Shown here in pieces: positions 12,126 to 24,347 of a stretch of DNA of 64,000 nt; the stretch's first letter is position 1, and each line of letters opens with the position of its first letter. The stretch covers positions 48,520,001-48,584,000 of the forward strand of contig NC_090986.1 in the NCBI RefSeq assembly GCF_041146395.1, written 5' to 3'. The notes beneath the pieces are model-generated. The model worked only from the letters and a program-made list of their open reading frames with translations, was not told where the DNA came from and searched no databases. Origin of the DNA: Eulemur rufifrons. Its lineage: Eukaryota > Chordata > Mammalia > Primates > Lemuridae. The translations under genes were made by a program, and so were the position numbers.

Positions 12126-13215
12126 TATATGGTATATAGAAGTTGATAACTGTTACTGAGACCGATAGAGCATGAAATTTGAGTACACACTTCTGAGAGG
12201 AGGTTGCAGTTTTGAATTTTGCTTTACTAATGGAGAATATATGAAATTTATTTTGGAAGTGGAAAGTAGTTTTGGTTGCTCTGTAAGAAGAGGCTAGTTT
12301 CCGAACAAAAAACTTCTGAATTGACAAAGAGAAAACAAACAAACAAACAAACAAACAAAAAAAAAACAAGACACTGTGGATGGATTAGTACCGTACTTTT
12401 GATAAGCTGGAGGTAAGATTTTTAGTTTGCCTAATTGCCAAGGAAAGAATCATTTCATGTTGCCCCAGGACTGCAGGCACAGGTTGAAACAGAAATTCTT
12501 GCAATGCTAATGGTCTGGGTAATAAGCCCCCTAGGAGATTGCCTTGAGGTGGAATGATGCTGGATAAATGTCTAGGTTATGGATTTAAACAAACATTTAC
12601 ACATAGCTGGACTGTGTCAGATTTCATCCAGCTGACCTTGACCTAGTTCCTCAGGGTCTGAATTACCCACAATCCATAGGAAATCTGTGGGAATTAAATG
12701 GCACAACATCTCTAAACGTCCTGGTCCAAACACCTACTAGAAAGCACCTACAAGTAGAGATGTTTGTTGTCATAATTTTTGCTTGAGGGTTTGGGATTGC
12801 TGATCCTTCCCATTTTCAAGGCCAGGAGGGTAGAAGACCAGAAAGATTCTTAGAATCCAGTGGATTTTTAAAGAAACAGGGATTCTAGATGTTCTAGACA
12901 AAACAGACTCAGGAAACTGTGCCTGAGTCATATGTTGCCAGAGAAGAGGAAAGACTAAACAGGGGAAACAACAGGGATTAACTATTGATTTTATACAATG
13001 CCGCTGTGAGGATAGTGGTAGGATGAATTAAGTTTGTTGGGATATTTTTGTTGTTTTATTTTGTTTTGATTTTTCCCTTGAGCCTTTCAGATATTGACTT
13101 GGAGCCCAGGAAAACAAAAACAATCCTGTTTGCTTTGTATCCTGGGAGATGACAGACTAAAATTTTAACCTGAAATTCAGAGCAAAAGACAGTGAGCTGG
13201 CAAGCAGTCCTAAAA
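12126..13215. other. No gene recognised; unique-looking DNA
   Basis: Contains an (AAAC)n simple repeat at 12335-12368. The part from 12,400 to 12,960 is less AT-rich than the window average and shows no repeat that I can name. A 122-codon minus-strand open frame over 12001-12369 is partly a translation of the L2 fragment and the AAAC repeat and is not a gene. Confidence 0.4.
12335..12368. repeat. (AAAC)n simple repeat
   Basis: About six AAAC units followed by a short poly(A) run. Confidence 0.9.
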
Positions 13216-13217
13216 CT

Positions 13218-13376
13218 TAATTTTAGAACAATAGGGATATGCTGACTGTGCCAAGCATTATATTAAATGCCTTTACAAATACTATTCAACTTAACAGTCA
13301 AATCTCTATGCTATGTATATTATTATTCCATATTAAAGATGAGTAAGGAAACAGTCAAATCATAGAAATTACCCAC
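13218..13376 (+). mobile_element. MIR SINE, sense, cut by an LTR insertion
   Basis: 'ctgtgccaagcattatatta', 'caaatactattcaact', 'ctatgctatgtatattattattcc' and 'gatgagtaaggaaac' match the MIR core in order, ending at 'agaaattacccacattgc' where the LTR starts. The MIR remainder is expected to resume after 13725; 'tacttaagaaatttacccc' there is only weakly similar. Confidence 0.7.
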
Positions 13377-13381
13377 ATTGC

Positions 13382-13720
13382 TGCTATGGTTTGAATGTAT
13401 CACCTCCAAAAATTCATGTGTTAAAACTTAATCTCCAAAGCAGTAGTGTTGGAAGGTAGAGCCTTTGGGAAGGTATTTAGGCCACGAGTACTCTACCATC
13501 ATAAATGAATTAGTGCCACTATAAAAAGGGCTTGGGAATGCGTTTGCTTTCCCTTGTTCTTCCACCTACTGCCATGTGAAGGTGCAACAAGGCCACCATC
13601 AGGTACCAGTTCCTTGATCTGGGCTTTCCCAGCCTCCAGAACTCTGGGACGATAAATTTCTGTTCTTTATAAATTATCCAGTCTCAAGTATTCTGTTATA
13701 TCACAAAACAGGCTAAGACA
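13382..13720 (+). mobile_element. MaLR-type (ERVL-MaLR) solo LTR
   Basis: A 339 bp LTR begins TGCTATGGTTTGAATGTATC and ends …CTAAGACA, i.e. TG…CA termini. Internal MaLR landmarks are 'aattcatgtgttaaaactta', 'ggaaggtagagcctttggg', 'ctgccatgtgaaggtgcaac', 'cccagcctccagaactctgg' and 'tttataaattatccagtctc'. It is flanked by the near-identical 5-mers ATTGC (13377-13381) and GTTGC (13721-13725), the target duplication length of ERVL elements. 'ataaatttctgttctttat' lies near the 3' part, where the polyadenylation signal is expected. No internal proviral sequence flanks it, so it is a recombined solo LTR. Assignment to MST versus MLT is unsure. Confidence 0.85.
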
Positions 13721-13985
13721 GTTGCCAAATGGCAATATGGTACTTAAGAAATTTACCCCAAGTCTGTGCATCTTGCGTCCATGCTGTTCCCTGACTGCTT
13801 CAAATATCAGGCAAAATGGGGGGAATAAGATTGAATATTACCAATCTCCATACTGTTATCTTTGGAGAATCCTCTCTTAAGAAAGTGAATGACTTACCTT
13901 GATATACTCTCCTGTCAAAAAAGTTATTACTGTGCCAGAGGTAATATAGAAGGCATATATTTCACATGAGAATAAGGAGTTATTG

Positions 13986-14077
13986 CACTGGGTTCTTAAC
14001 TGGTTTCAGGGGTAGAGGGTGGGGAGGAGATTTCTCTCCAGGTGATTCTGAAGGCCAGCTAGGTTTGAAAAGCACTG
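13986..14077 (+). mobile_element. MER5-like hAT-Charlie miniature element, internally deleted
   Basis: Left end CACTGGGTTCTTAAC and right end 'aggtgattctgaaggccagctaggtttgaaaagcactg' match MER5A/B-type termini (CAGTGGTTCTCA… / …GATTCTGAT…TTTGAGAACCACTG). Flanking octamers AGTTATTG (13978-13985) and GGTTACTG (14078-14085) agree at 6 of 8 positions, the target length for hAT elements. At 92 bp it lacks most of the usual internal sequence. Confidence 0.75.
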
Positions 14078-14085
14078 GGTTACTG

Positions 14086-14830
14086 TTGAAAAATTTCATT
14101 TAATAATTACAAAAATAATGCACCAAAAACAAATTTAGTGTTATATTTTTATTTTCTTTTAAGAAGTCTTCACGTTGAAAAATATTAATAATACATGATC
14201 ATATATAAAAAAGTCTGTGCTCTTCAGTGTGTGGTGTCCTAATTTTGTGTTTCAGGGACCAAACTCCTGCAAAGAGATAGGAGTTGCACCAAGTAGCACT
14301 GCATGGAGTTGAGAATCACATGATTGACTTTATATATATACATATATATATGTATATATATATGAATTTTCAAAGTTAGTTTTGTTTTTTGACTAAATCT
14401 CTGTCATCTGGAGAAGCTTGGCTAGGATGTTGGATAAATTTTATTATTTTTATTTGTTTTGTGAGTCTGTCACTACCATTAGTATTGATAAACTTTTTAG
14501 TGCATTGCTTAGACATCTCTTGTATTCATCATTGTTGTGTTTTTACTTTTTCCTCTCCTTACTACGCATGCCAAGGTTTTTATTTTCTTTTATGAAATTT
14601 AATCAAGGTTAAATTTTTCTCAAATACCAATGACTTTACTGTTTGTTTAATATTTGTCTTAATTGTCAGTGCTTCCAATTTAAACCTCAAGCTATTTGCT
14701 TTCTTTATATCATACATTTACTCAAATGAGATTTCTCCAAATGAAGCTAGTCCTGTCTTCTTGCAGGATAGGGCATTTGAGAGAGGGTGGTTGTTGACTC
14801 TGATAGGCCAGAGATACAAAGTGGATGATT
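14086..14830. other. No gene recognised; contains a (TA)n tract
   Basis: A self-complementary TA-rich tract lies at 14331-14366 ('tatatatatacatatatatatgtatata'-like), able to form a cruciform or slipped structure. The rest is unassigned AT-rich DNA. Confidence 0.5.
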
Positions 14831-15336
14831 TAGGCTGCAAGTAATAGAAACCATGATTCAAACTGGCTTTAAAAAAATAATAATAAATAAGAAAATTTGT
14901 ACTTCACTTAATTATCTTGATGCAATCAGATCAATAGCTCAATAATGTCTCTTAGAAATTTAGAACTTTCTTCCTCTATATTTTGCCATCAGCATGAGTT
15001 TCATCAAGAAGGATGCAAGCGACAATTGGGACAGTTTTCTTCATAGGTAGGAGTCCATAAAAGCAAACCTTTCCCCCAGGTATGAGGCATAAAACTTCTC
15101 CTTTGGTCCTGTTGGACCAGCTTGTACAATGGGTCTGATTCTTAATTGGGAGTCATCATGGAGACAATGCCACATGGCTGGTTGTCATGAGGATTTACTT
15201 TCTGGAGGGTGGTGCCCAGCTTCCCTTGATACATGGGCTATATGTAGTGTAGGTACACACCTCAAATAATACCAGAGTTCTATTATGAAAGTAGGAGAAA
15301 TGGATATTTGACATTCAACCAATTTCCCATTGTGGC
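14831..15336. mobile_element. Unassigned old interspersed repeat, family A, copy 1
   Basis: Starts 'aggctgcaagtaatagaaaccatgattcaaactggcttt' and ends with 'gttctattatgaaagtaggagaaatggatatttg…aaccaatttcccattgtgg'. The same start and end blocks occur in the same order at 16897-17362 and, for the end block, 38013-38424. Mid-element 'ggtcctgttggaccagcttgtacaatgggtctg' corresponds to a 'cattggccagaa…gtcac' block that I remember from a common mammalian repeat, but I cannot name it. No coding capacity. Confidence 0.5.
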
Positions 15337-16896
15337 TAATTATCTATATGAGCAGGAGAACATTGATTAGGCTCTCAGAAAACTATACATATAGAGATTA
15401 GAATTTTGCTTTATAAGGAACTAATAAATTAAATGAGATAATATAACAAAGTAACCATTTAATTCCTGGACAATACTCTATTATCAAAATTGTTACCTAT
15501 ATATTACATTATAACAATATCATCTTCATATCACTATTGTTTTTAAAACTCCAAAATTGATTGCTGCTGTCTCTCTCTAGTTGGATAAATGAGAGTCTCA
15601 AGCAGTAAATTCTTTTCTGGTAAAAACCACAAAACCTCAACAATAAACAGTAAGTGAAAGTCAAAATGTAGAATGACCTATAAATGACCTGTATGATGTT
15701 GCTCCTCAATTGAGGAAAATGATAAAACAGTCAGTGAATGGTACTCACAGTATGTCAATAGCTTTCTATTAGATTACAGAATAAAAGAAGATAGACTTGA
15801 ATGATAGACATGCAGAAATGCCACCTTAAGTTGCTGATATTCTTGACTTATTATAAAAATGAAATTTTCTGAAATAGAATGAAAACAGTGGCACATTTCT
15901 TGCCTTGGTAGATATATGCTCTCTGATATAAATGTTTCTAAGAAACTTTTTCTTTCATATTAAAAATCAATAAAAATTCATTAATAAATGTAAATAAAGC
16001 AAAATTATTGGGAGTAAAATAAAAAAATATATAATTAAGTGAACTATTTAGGCAAAGTTTCAGTGAAAGGGACTGTAAAATGATACTCTTCCAAGAGATC
16101 AGTTTGAAAAAATTCATCACTAGTATTAAAAATATTCATGTCTTCTTACTCAAAATTCCACTCAGCAATTTTCTAAAGTCATAATCAATGATTCAGACAT
16201 TGATTTATTTATTAGTTATTGTAGCTTATTATAGTGAAACATTAGACAAACTTATAACACCTAATGGATAAATAAAGCATGGTTTAACCCTAGATGAAAT
16301 ACGATTTCCTTTTGGAGAATATTTAATGTCATGGTTAATAAAGCTGGTTTCATGTTAAGTGAAAAAAGCAGGTGTAAAAAATGTCATAGCATCATCTTAT
16401 TTTTTAAAAAATGGAATATAACAATTAGTATTTTTGCATACATTATATTTATAACATTTAATGATAGTGGAAATACTAAAAAGAAGTTTCAAAAATGAAA
16501 TAAATGGGAAAGATAGTATGCAGAAGAACCCTTTATAGTTTAGAAAAAATATTAAGATAGAGGTTTATTATTTAGAGGTGAGATATAGTTTATAAAGCAT
16601 GAGCAGGGCAATTATGCATGATTTCTCTCTTGGAAACAGCAATACAATGTCTTGACTTCAGTAGTATGCTTTAACTGATCTATTTATATAAAAATGCTAT
16701 TTTCAGTCTAAATTGTTTTGTACTGATAAAATATATGCTCAACCAAACGTAAAGGTGTTTTTGTTTGTTTTAATACAATGTTTATGGAGACACCTATAGA
16801 AGTGTTTTACACTTACAAATATTTGAGGAAATGCTTGTGTAAGTTAAAGTAAGAACATGACTTTAATCTTAGTAACATTCAATCGGTAAGGAATAG
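15337..16896. other. No gene or repeat recognised
   Basis: Very AT-rich with many short A and T runs (for example 16018-16030). I see no exon, RNA gene or named transposon. Confidence 0.45.
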
Positions 16897-17362
16897 ATTC
16901 AGCTACAGGTAGAAAACCAAAAGAAGACTCACTTAAAATATATCAAGGTTTACTTGTCTGGAGATGGGTGGTCCAGGGTTTTTGGATTGGTTCCTAGTAT
17001 GCTTGGAGACTCAATATAACATCCTGGCACATGGCTTTCATTCTCAATTTCACCACAGGTCCTGGAGATTTTTTAGAATTCTAGACTGTATTCCTTTATT
17101 CCAGGTAGACAAAAGCAAAGGAGGGAAAACAACTGAAACCAATCTCTTTTAAAGAATACTTCCCAGATACATCATACAACATTTATGCTAATGGCCTCTT
17201 GGCCCAAATTTAGACATCAGGTAATACCTAGATGCAAGGGATACTGGCAGGTCTAGTCTTTTATATTGGGTGGCAATGCCCCTGGCTAAGCATTACAGAA
17301 CTATTACTAAGGAGGAAGACAAGAGTGGCTCTGAGGGTAGGCGATGGGCATTCTCTGTGTAT
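16897..17362. mobile_element. Unassigned old interspersed repeat, family A, copy 2
   Basis: Starts 'gattcagctacaggtagaaaaccaaaagaagactcactt' and ends 'cagaactattactaaggaggaagacaagagtggctctgagggtaggcgatgggcattctctg'. The order and spacing of these end blocks mirror copies 1 and 3, showing a dispersed family about 410-510 bp long. The middle is diverged. A 62-codon open frame over 16964-17152 lies inside it and is not considered a gene. Confidence 0.5.
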
Positions 17363-18643
17363 GTATAATTAAATTTCTACTATCAATGATTTTTAACATG
17401 GTTATCCTTTCCTTAATAAAATTTATGTGTAATTATTCTACCATTTCAAAATTTGAGATTTATTCTGTTCTATTTCAGCCCTCAGGTCAAATTAAATCAT
17501 ATCCAATGATACAGCAATTGTTAAAAATGAATTTAAAAGGAACAGATGTGTGATCTTACATACAGTTTGATAATACTGAAGGTATTAGAATACTGCTGTG
17601 TTGCAACTAAAGTAAGTCAGAAAATAATATGGGAACAAAGGGAATGATGATGTTTAGAGGAATGAATACATAGTGTCAAATACTACTATTACACACTGCT
17701 AAGAATAGAACATCATAATTATCTCCTTCATTTTGTTCATTCTGTCATATTTCTAGAGTTTTTGTCTGGTTTTTGTTTGTTTTGTAACTCTACTTGAATA
17801 AGTTAAAATAATAATGATAAAAATTTACACATCAGTTTCTAATTTGGGTAAGAGATACTATATTTTAGTTTTAATTAAATTTCTTTGGTTTCTTCCATTG
17901 TTCATGACATTGTTCATGATGCACCTGTCTTCACATGCCACCTTTAAGGGGAATTGTCCTGCTGATAGCCAGGGTTAAAGTACTATCTAGGTGTCTGTGA
18001 TTTTCTTTTGTGTAGTGTCCTTGTCTCATGGCTGCAACATGCAGAGCCTAGCCCATCCTCTCTGAGCTATGGCAGGACAGGATAGGATGAGAAAGAACAA
18101 TCAGATTCCCTCTCTATAGAAGGTGACTTAAAAAATAAAGAAGGAATAGGCTGAGGACATTGGCAACAAAAGCAAATAAAAAAAATCATGCGGAAGGAGT
18201 CTGGAGGACAGCCCTCTGGGACAAGAAATAAAACTGTGGGAAGCCAAGAAGATCTGTACTAGAGAAAAAGACAGAGGTACCATGTAGAGAGACGTGGAAA
18301 TCCATGAGCAACCAAGGCCATCTATGTGTCCCTTCAGTGAGCTAAATGGCCTATGAAGCTACTTTGATTCTAGTCCTAGACCTGCCTTGCTGTTTTACAG
18401 AAAGTTTGTACTTTTGCAATAGGAAGAACAAAACTAAAAACACATAAATGTGAAATTGTTTAGATTAATTTATGTTAAATGAGCCATAGCTGTACAGTGG
18501 ATCGTTAATTTTAGAAATATTAATAATATCCATTACCATCTGACAGAAAAGCAAGCTTATTTATCTGACTGAAGTTATGTATAATTACCTCTTACAGGAC
18601 CCACTCCCCTATTTGAGATATTCTCTCTGAATAAATTCTAATT
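17363..18643. other. No gene recognised
   Basis: AT-rich to 17,930, then a more balanced stretch (about 17,930-18,400) with no identifiable repeat or exon. Confidence 0.4.
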
Positions 18644-18968
18644 CAGTGCTGTAAAATGAAATTATAAGGTAAGAACAAATGCAAGCCACATTTGTGATTT
18701 TAAATTTTCTAGGAACCACATTAAAAACAGTAAAAAGGAACGCAAAAAAATAATTTTAATTAATTAATTAATTTTAATAATATAGTCAATTTAATCCCAT
18801 ATGTCTAAAACATTTTAGCAGGAAATTGATATGAAAATATTAATGACATAGTTTAGATTTTTTGAAATCTAGTGTGTATTTTGCAGTTAGAGCACATCTT
18901 AATTTGGACTAGTGACATTTCAAGTGCTTGATAGTCACATGTGGTGACTGTTTACCATATTGGGCAGC
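18644..18968 (+). mobile_element. hAT-Charlie relic with CTGTCCAATA-type ends (MER3/MER33/MER45-like)
   Basis: Begins CAGTGCTGTAAAATGAAATT and contains 'gcaagccacatttgtgattttaaattttctaggaaccacattaaaaacagtaaaaagg', then a TTAA-repeat region, then 'ctagtgtgtattttgcagttagagcacatcttaatttggactagtgacatttcaagtgcttgatagtcacatgtggtgactg…ccatattgggcag'. The last part is the palindromic partner of the sequences found at 42.6 and 23.7 kb. No transposase. The exact family name is unsure. Confidence 0.7.
18745..18777. repeat. (TTAA)n-rich tract inside the hAT relic
   Basis: 'taattttaattaattaattaattttaat' is a low-complexity expansion of the AT-rich centre of the element. Confidence 0.8.
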
Positions 18969-20570
18969 CTTATCTTAAAGATTACAATGATTGATATCCC
19001 ATTTAAAAAATATCAACCAATTAATCTGACAGTTGACAGTCATAGCTCCTAAACTTTCTCTTGCTTTCTTCTTTTGTTAAACTAGGAAATAATTTATGTT
19101 ACATAAGTTATATAATTAATTTATTTAGTTATTTATTACATTATTTAACATAAATTAAGTAATATGTTTAAGCCTGCCTGTGCCATTAAAACTCTTCCTA
19201 ATTCTTAATTTGTAGGAATTAGGAATTTTTCATTTCATAAATAAAATGAATGCAAACTCTGAACAACATTTGCATTTAGCAGAGGAGGCAGAGTAGAGCT
19301 GGGAGGAAAGGGGGAAGGACTCACATGCCAAGATGTAATGGGTTCATGTTAAGACAACTGGGGAAAACTGAAATATAAAATTCTGAACCCAGGAAATTTA
19401 ATATATTGAGATTTACTTGAACAAAAGAATTAAAATATCTATGGCTTTAACAGTTGCTATTTTTCATAAAGAAAACAAGCTCATAAGAAGGAACCATATG
19501 TATTTGGGACACATTTTCAGAAAATTCCCACAGGTTGTTGATTATTTGAGCTCTTGATACAGTCATTTCATCCTAAACTGATTAGTATGTGATTTATTTT
19601 ATGGAAATAGCTTAATAGATAACTAAAAAAAGTTCATCTCTTATGAGTCAGTTCCATGACTAAAGTATTGCTTTTATCATTATATTCTGGATAGAATGGA
19701 ATTTTAAAAACCCAAATCCCTGAAACCCTTTTCAAAATATATGAATCCATATGTTTTGTCATTTTAGCATGTTACATAAGTCACTGAGTCCTTACATAGC
19801 CAAGAAAATTTCATGTAAGATCAAAGATCATAGAAGTCTAATGTGTACTTTTAAGTTTTCTTCCCCAAAATGTGTTCTTTTGGTGCCAAGGACAAAATAT
19901 AAGTGCTGAGCCGATAAACTCTTCAGAGACCAAGCTTCTACTAATTATAATTTCCTATGCTGATTTTTAATTCCTTTGTAATATCAGTAACTGTTTTAAC
20001 ACCTTGTCAGGCATTCAGGAACTTCCATCTGTGCAGCATAGTGTATTTGTGAAATAAACCCATCTGCACAGCTGATTAAAAATTGGATTAAATCCATATT
20101 TTAACTTTAGCCTGCAAGAGGTGAATCCTAGTACAGTTGTTGCCATTCAGGACAGAATGTGGGATGACTTACATGTGTGGAGCAAATGGACCAAAAGTCA
20201 TTTTTCTGTTTATTCGTTAGCTACTTTTAATTCAATCCTAATTTAAATAAAATCATATAATGCTTAAGTATGATATCTTGGTCCAGTTAGAAACAGATCT
20301 CTCTTCGTGATTCCTTTATAATGAAAGGCATGTCTATGGTAAGTTCCACCTAGTTTTATGCTACTTACTATTGCCTACTTCATATGGAGAGTAATTTATG
20401 GGGAAATTAGAATGATAAGTTCGCTTGAAATGCTCCCCCCGCCCCATCTGGCAATCTTTAGTCTGGCTTAAAATTCCACAATTACAGTTTCATGCCATTA
20501 TTTCAGTTAAGATTTTACTGGTCTTTTAAACTGCATGTGCTGTGGGGGAAAGCAAGAATACCTTTTTGAA
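18969..20570. other. No gene recognised; AT-rich DNA
   Basis: Contains a loose inverted repeat (AATTTATGTTA at about 19091; TAACATAAATT at about 19148). About 19,980-20,200 is non-repetitive with balanced composition. Nothing named. Confidence 0.4.
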
Positions 20571-20935
20571 ATTCAGTCAGTCAAAAAATATTTATTGAGT
20601 ACCTATTATGTGCTAGGTACATTGGAGATAAAGTACTGAGGTGAATAAAAAATAATTACTTTCCTAGGACTTACAGTCGATTGTGGAGGAGACCTTAGAG
20701 AGAAATACGTAAGTAAGATATAGAGTACATTAGAGGCTCATAAGTGTTACAGAGAATTATAAGGCAAGGATATTGACTAGGGAGAGGGGAGGTGAAGGGG
20801 GTCAGTTTTAAATAGAGTGGTCTTGAATGTCACTGAAAAAATAGCAGTTGAGTGAAGATCCCAAGGAAGGAGCAAGCTGTTTGTCCACATTGGTATCTGA
20901 AAGAATGTCATTCTAATCACAGGCAGACCTGGTAT
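20571..20935 (-). mobile_element. L2 LINE 3' region (antisense)
   Basis: Well preserved order of the reverse-complemented L2 3' end: 'tatttattgagtacctatta' (20589-20608), 'tgtgctaggtacattggagataaagtactgaggtgaat', 'cctaggacttacagtcgattgtggaggagac', 'gagaaatacgtaagtaagat', 'aagtgttacagagaattat', 'ttaaatagagtggtcttgaatgtcactg' and 'agcagttgagtgaagatcccaaggaagg'. Confidence 0.85.
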
Positions 20936-20954
20936 GCTTGAGGAATGGCAATAG

Positions 20955-21035
20955 CTGCATCATGCAGCCAGGATTTGCACCTGGGGATTGGCAACCGGGG
21001 TCTGTACTCTTCAATACTCTGCACGCTCTCACATG
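20955..21035 (+). mobile_element. MIR 3' fragment, sense (short)
   Basis: 'cagccaggatttgcacctgg…tctgtactcttcaatactctgcacgctctc' matches the MIR tail (GCCAGGATTTGAACCCAGG…CTCTTAACCACTA). It abuts the L2 fragment on its left. Confidence 0.55.
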
Positions 21036-21894
21036 GTCATGCTCAATATAGCAAGACCCCAGTGATGTTCCTAGTGAAATACAAAACCATGTCTTAGGAA
21101 ATATGATTTAGAAAAATAAAATTACACAAAAGATATATTTGTTTATTTCAGTAAAAGGCCAAAGTGCAAATCCCAGCTTGGCTAGATATTAATAGTAGCT
21201 CCATGAAACAGGACATAGTATTTAAATTTTTGTATTTCAGCTTCATCATTGGTATGTCAGGTATATGTAATTTAGACTAATGTGAAATAACAATTTAGAA
21301 CAGTCATTAACGTGCCAGACATATAGTAGACAATATATAGAGTTAGTTATATAACTACGGGATAATTCCTATGGAGTATTCAACTTTCTCAATTGCCTCT
21401 TCAGTAATTTTTCAATTCAATAGCCACAATGTAGAGATACATTACTACTGTAGGCAACATGGTAAGTACAAATGTGGGAAAAGGCATCACTGCTGTGGCT
21501 GTAGAAGAAGGATATATAAATAAGCTAAACATACATTAGCTAAAATGAGGGTTTTTTAAAACATACATTAGCTTAAAAACCTGGGATCCAAAAGATATAT
21601 TTTCATAAGTGTTACTGGAGATGAGTAGGAGCTTAAAGAATGGAAAGGATTTTTAAATGGAGATTGGTAATGATATTTCAAACAATCGGTTAAAAAAACA
21701 AGGTCCTGAACAGGTGTGGTGTGCCAGAAGACTTGCTATAAAAACAGTAATAGTTTCAGGGGGCTTCAAATGTGGTAGATTGAGGCAGGTTTATATTGAC
21801 TAACGGGGCCCCTTGTAACATAGGGGAGTTGAGGAAGGCTTGGATTACTAGAATCCATGGATTTGTGTCCATTAGAAGGAGAACTCCCGTGACA
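21036..21894. other. No gene recognised
   Basis: A 15 bp exact direct repeat (AAACATACATTAGCT at 21527-21541 and 21559-21573) is the only structure seen. Confidence 0.45.
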
Positions 21895-22342
21895 CAGTTG
21901 ACCCTTGAACAATGCAGAAGTTAGGGGTGCCAACCCTGCACCCCTGCACAGTGGAAAATCTGCATATAAATGTTGACTCTCCCAAAACTTAACTACTAAT
22001 AGCCTACTGTTGGCCAGAAGCCTTAACCAATAACATAAACAGTCAAATAACACATATTTTGTATGCTGTTATGTGTCACATACTGTATTCTTAAAGACAG
22101 TTAGAGAAAAGAAAATGTTATTTAAAAAATCATAAAGAAGAGAAAATATATTTACTATTCATTAAGTGGAAGTGAATTACCACAAAAGGCTTCGTCCTCA
22201 TTGTCTTTGTTTTGAGTGGGCTGAGGAGGAGGAAGAGGAAGAAGAAGGATTAGATTTGTTCTCAGAGGTGGTAAAAGAAGAAAATATCCACATATAAGTG
22301 GACCAAATATAGTTGAAACTGTTGTTGTTCAAGGGTCAACTG
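21895..22342 (+). mobile_element. Tigger-type miniature DNA transposon (448 bp)
   Basis: Terminal inverted repeats are CAGTTGACCCTTGAACAATG (21895 on) and '…tgttgttcaagggtcaactg' (to 22342), with TA after the right end and CA (a decayed TA) before the left. Between them lie 'ttaggggtgccaaccctgcac', 'aaacttaactactaatagcctactgt', 'gtcaaataacacatattttgtatg', 'aaaatatatttactattcattaagtggaag' and a purine-rich 'gaggaggaagaggaagaag' block, in the order I remember for Tigger2/MER28-like elements. It is an internal-deletion derivative without a transposase frame. Confidence 0.85.
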
Positions 22343-23722
22343 TATATCTAAGAATCCCTAAATCCAGGGTCAATATGTCCTGGTTTGCTGGGGAATGTCT
22401 ACTTTTATGCCTGCTAGCCCAGCTTAATTATTAACAGCATTATTTCACTTTCGAAAGGGTCCCATTATAGACAAAAAATTATATGGACACTCTCCAAATA
22501 TAAAAGCAATATTAGGCATATGGAAAATGTGAAGTGATTTAATTCTTCTACAAGCTTCTTCAGACACTGATAAATCCCTTTATCCTACTTCTTATTCTTC
22601 AAAAGTGATACCTTTTGAAAAGCAAACAAATGTTATGTCATTTTTAAAAGAAACACGGTTAGTTCATAATCCTTAAATCAAAGCTGCTCAGGTAAAAGGC
22701 TCCTCTTTTTGTGAAGCATTAGCAGTAATCAGCATAAAAAATAGGAACTTAATCATCATGCAGATAGAATCTGATAATTATAAAGGATTTCAATGTCATA
22801 TACTTAGAAAATAATAGCCAAATTAAATCAAGTGAGGGAAAGGAACAAAGCTAGTTGATGGTAAAATGGTAAAATTCCCCAGAGACCCAAGTACCCAAAC
22901 TTGAATAGATAAAACAAAGCTGTCTGATTGAGGGTGAGTAAATATGAACATTGGCTAAAAGTTAGGAGGACATGGGTAATTGTAATTATACACAATAGAA
23001 TTACTGCCCACTGAGTACTGATTTTACTTGAATGTAGGCTACCTTAATGCTTAGGTGATAATAACAATACGTCATTTGGGGTATTGTAAATCACCTCGAG
23101 GGATCAATATGAAAACTCTAGGGTTGAACAATGCCCAAATGTTGGTACCTTGATGAAGCACAATAAATACATAGGCTTCTTTTATAGCACAAGTAGGACT
23201 AAAATATAAACACAGTGCATTATGTGTAGCACAACCTCAACCTGTCCCTTTTATATGCTTTGGAAATATGTTCAATATCTGTTAAAATTTGCTGATGAGT
23301 TCCCCTCAGAGTAAAAAATCTAGTAGATGAGCAGGAAACAGAAGTGACTCCATCATTTCACCCCCCTTTCTTCTGTGCAGTGATAAACCATCTGTTTGGG
23401 AGCTGCTTGCTTCCTCTCATCGCAAAAGCAGAAGGTGATTCACGCAGGGACAGTGCAAGCACTTTAGGTTTTCAAGGTGGCTTTTTATTCCACCAGGTAA
23501 AGATTGGGTGAGTCAGAGATTGGCTCTAATAATAGCAAGTCTCTCTCCTGTGATCTCCAGTCCCTTATGAATATAACTAAAGAGACTCAGGAAGAGTTGT
23601 ATTCTGCAACTTGAAGCAGATGATTATAAATATGTTTGCACATAATTGTCTTGTTTCTTAATGCAAATGTTAATATAAAAAATTGCAGAAATAGGTGCAG
23701 AAATGCTTATTCAGACCATCCT
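22343..23722. other. No gene recognised
   Basis: Mixed AT-rich DNA. About 23,330-23,560 is more balanced in composition. No exon or named repeat is visible. Confidence 0.4.
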
Positions 23723-24330
<608 letters not shown>

Positions 24331-24347
24331 AAAAATAGCTGGAAACT
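24331..24347 (+). repeat. Right target-site duplication of the Alu
   Basis: AAAAATAGCTGGAAACT, identical to 23961-23977. Confidence 0.95.

Noticed and set aside
12001..12369. 122-codon minus-strand open frame
   Set aside because: Begins inside an (AAAC)n repeat and ends in an L2 relic; artefact of repeat composition.
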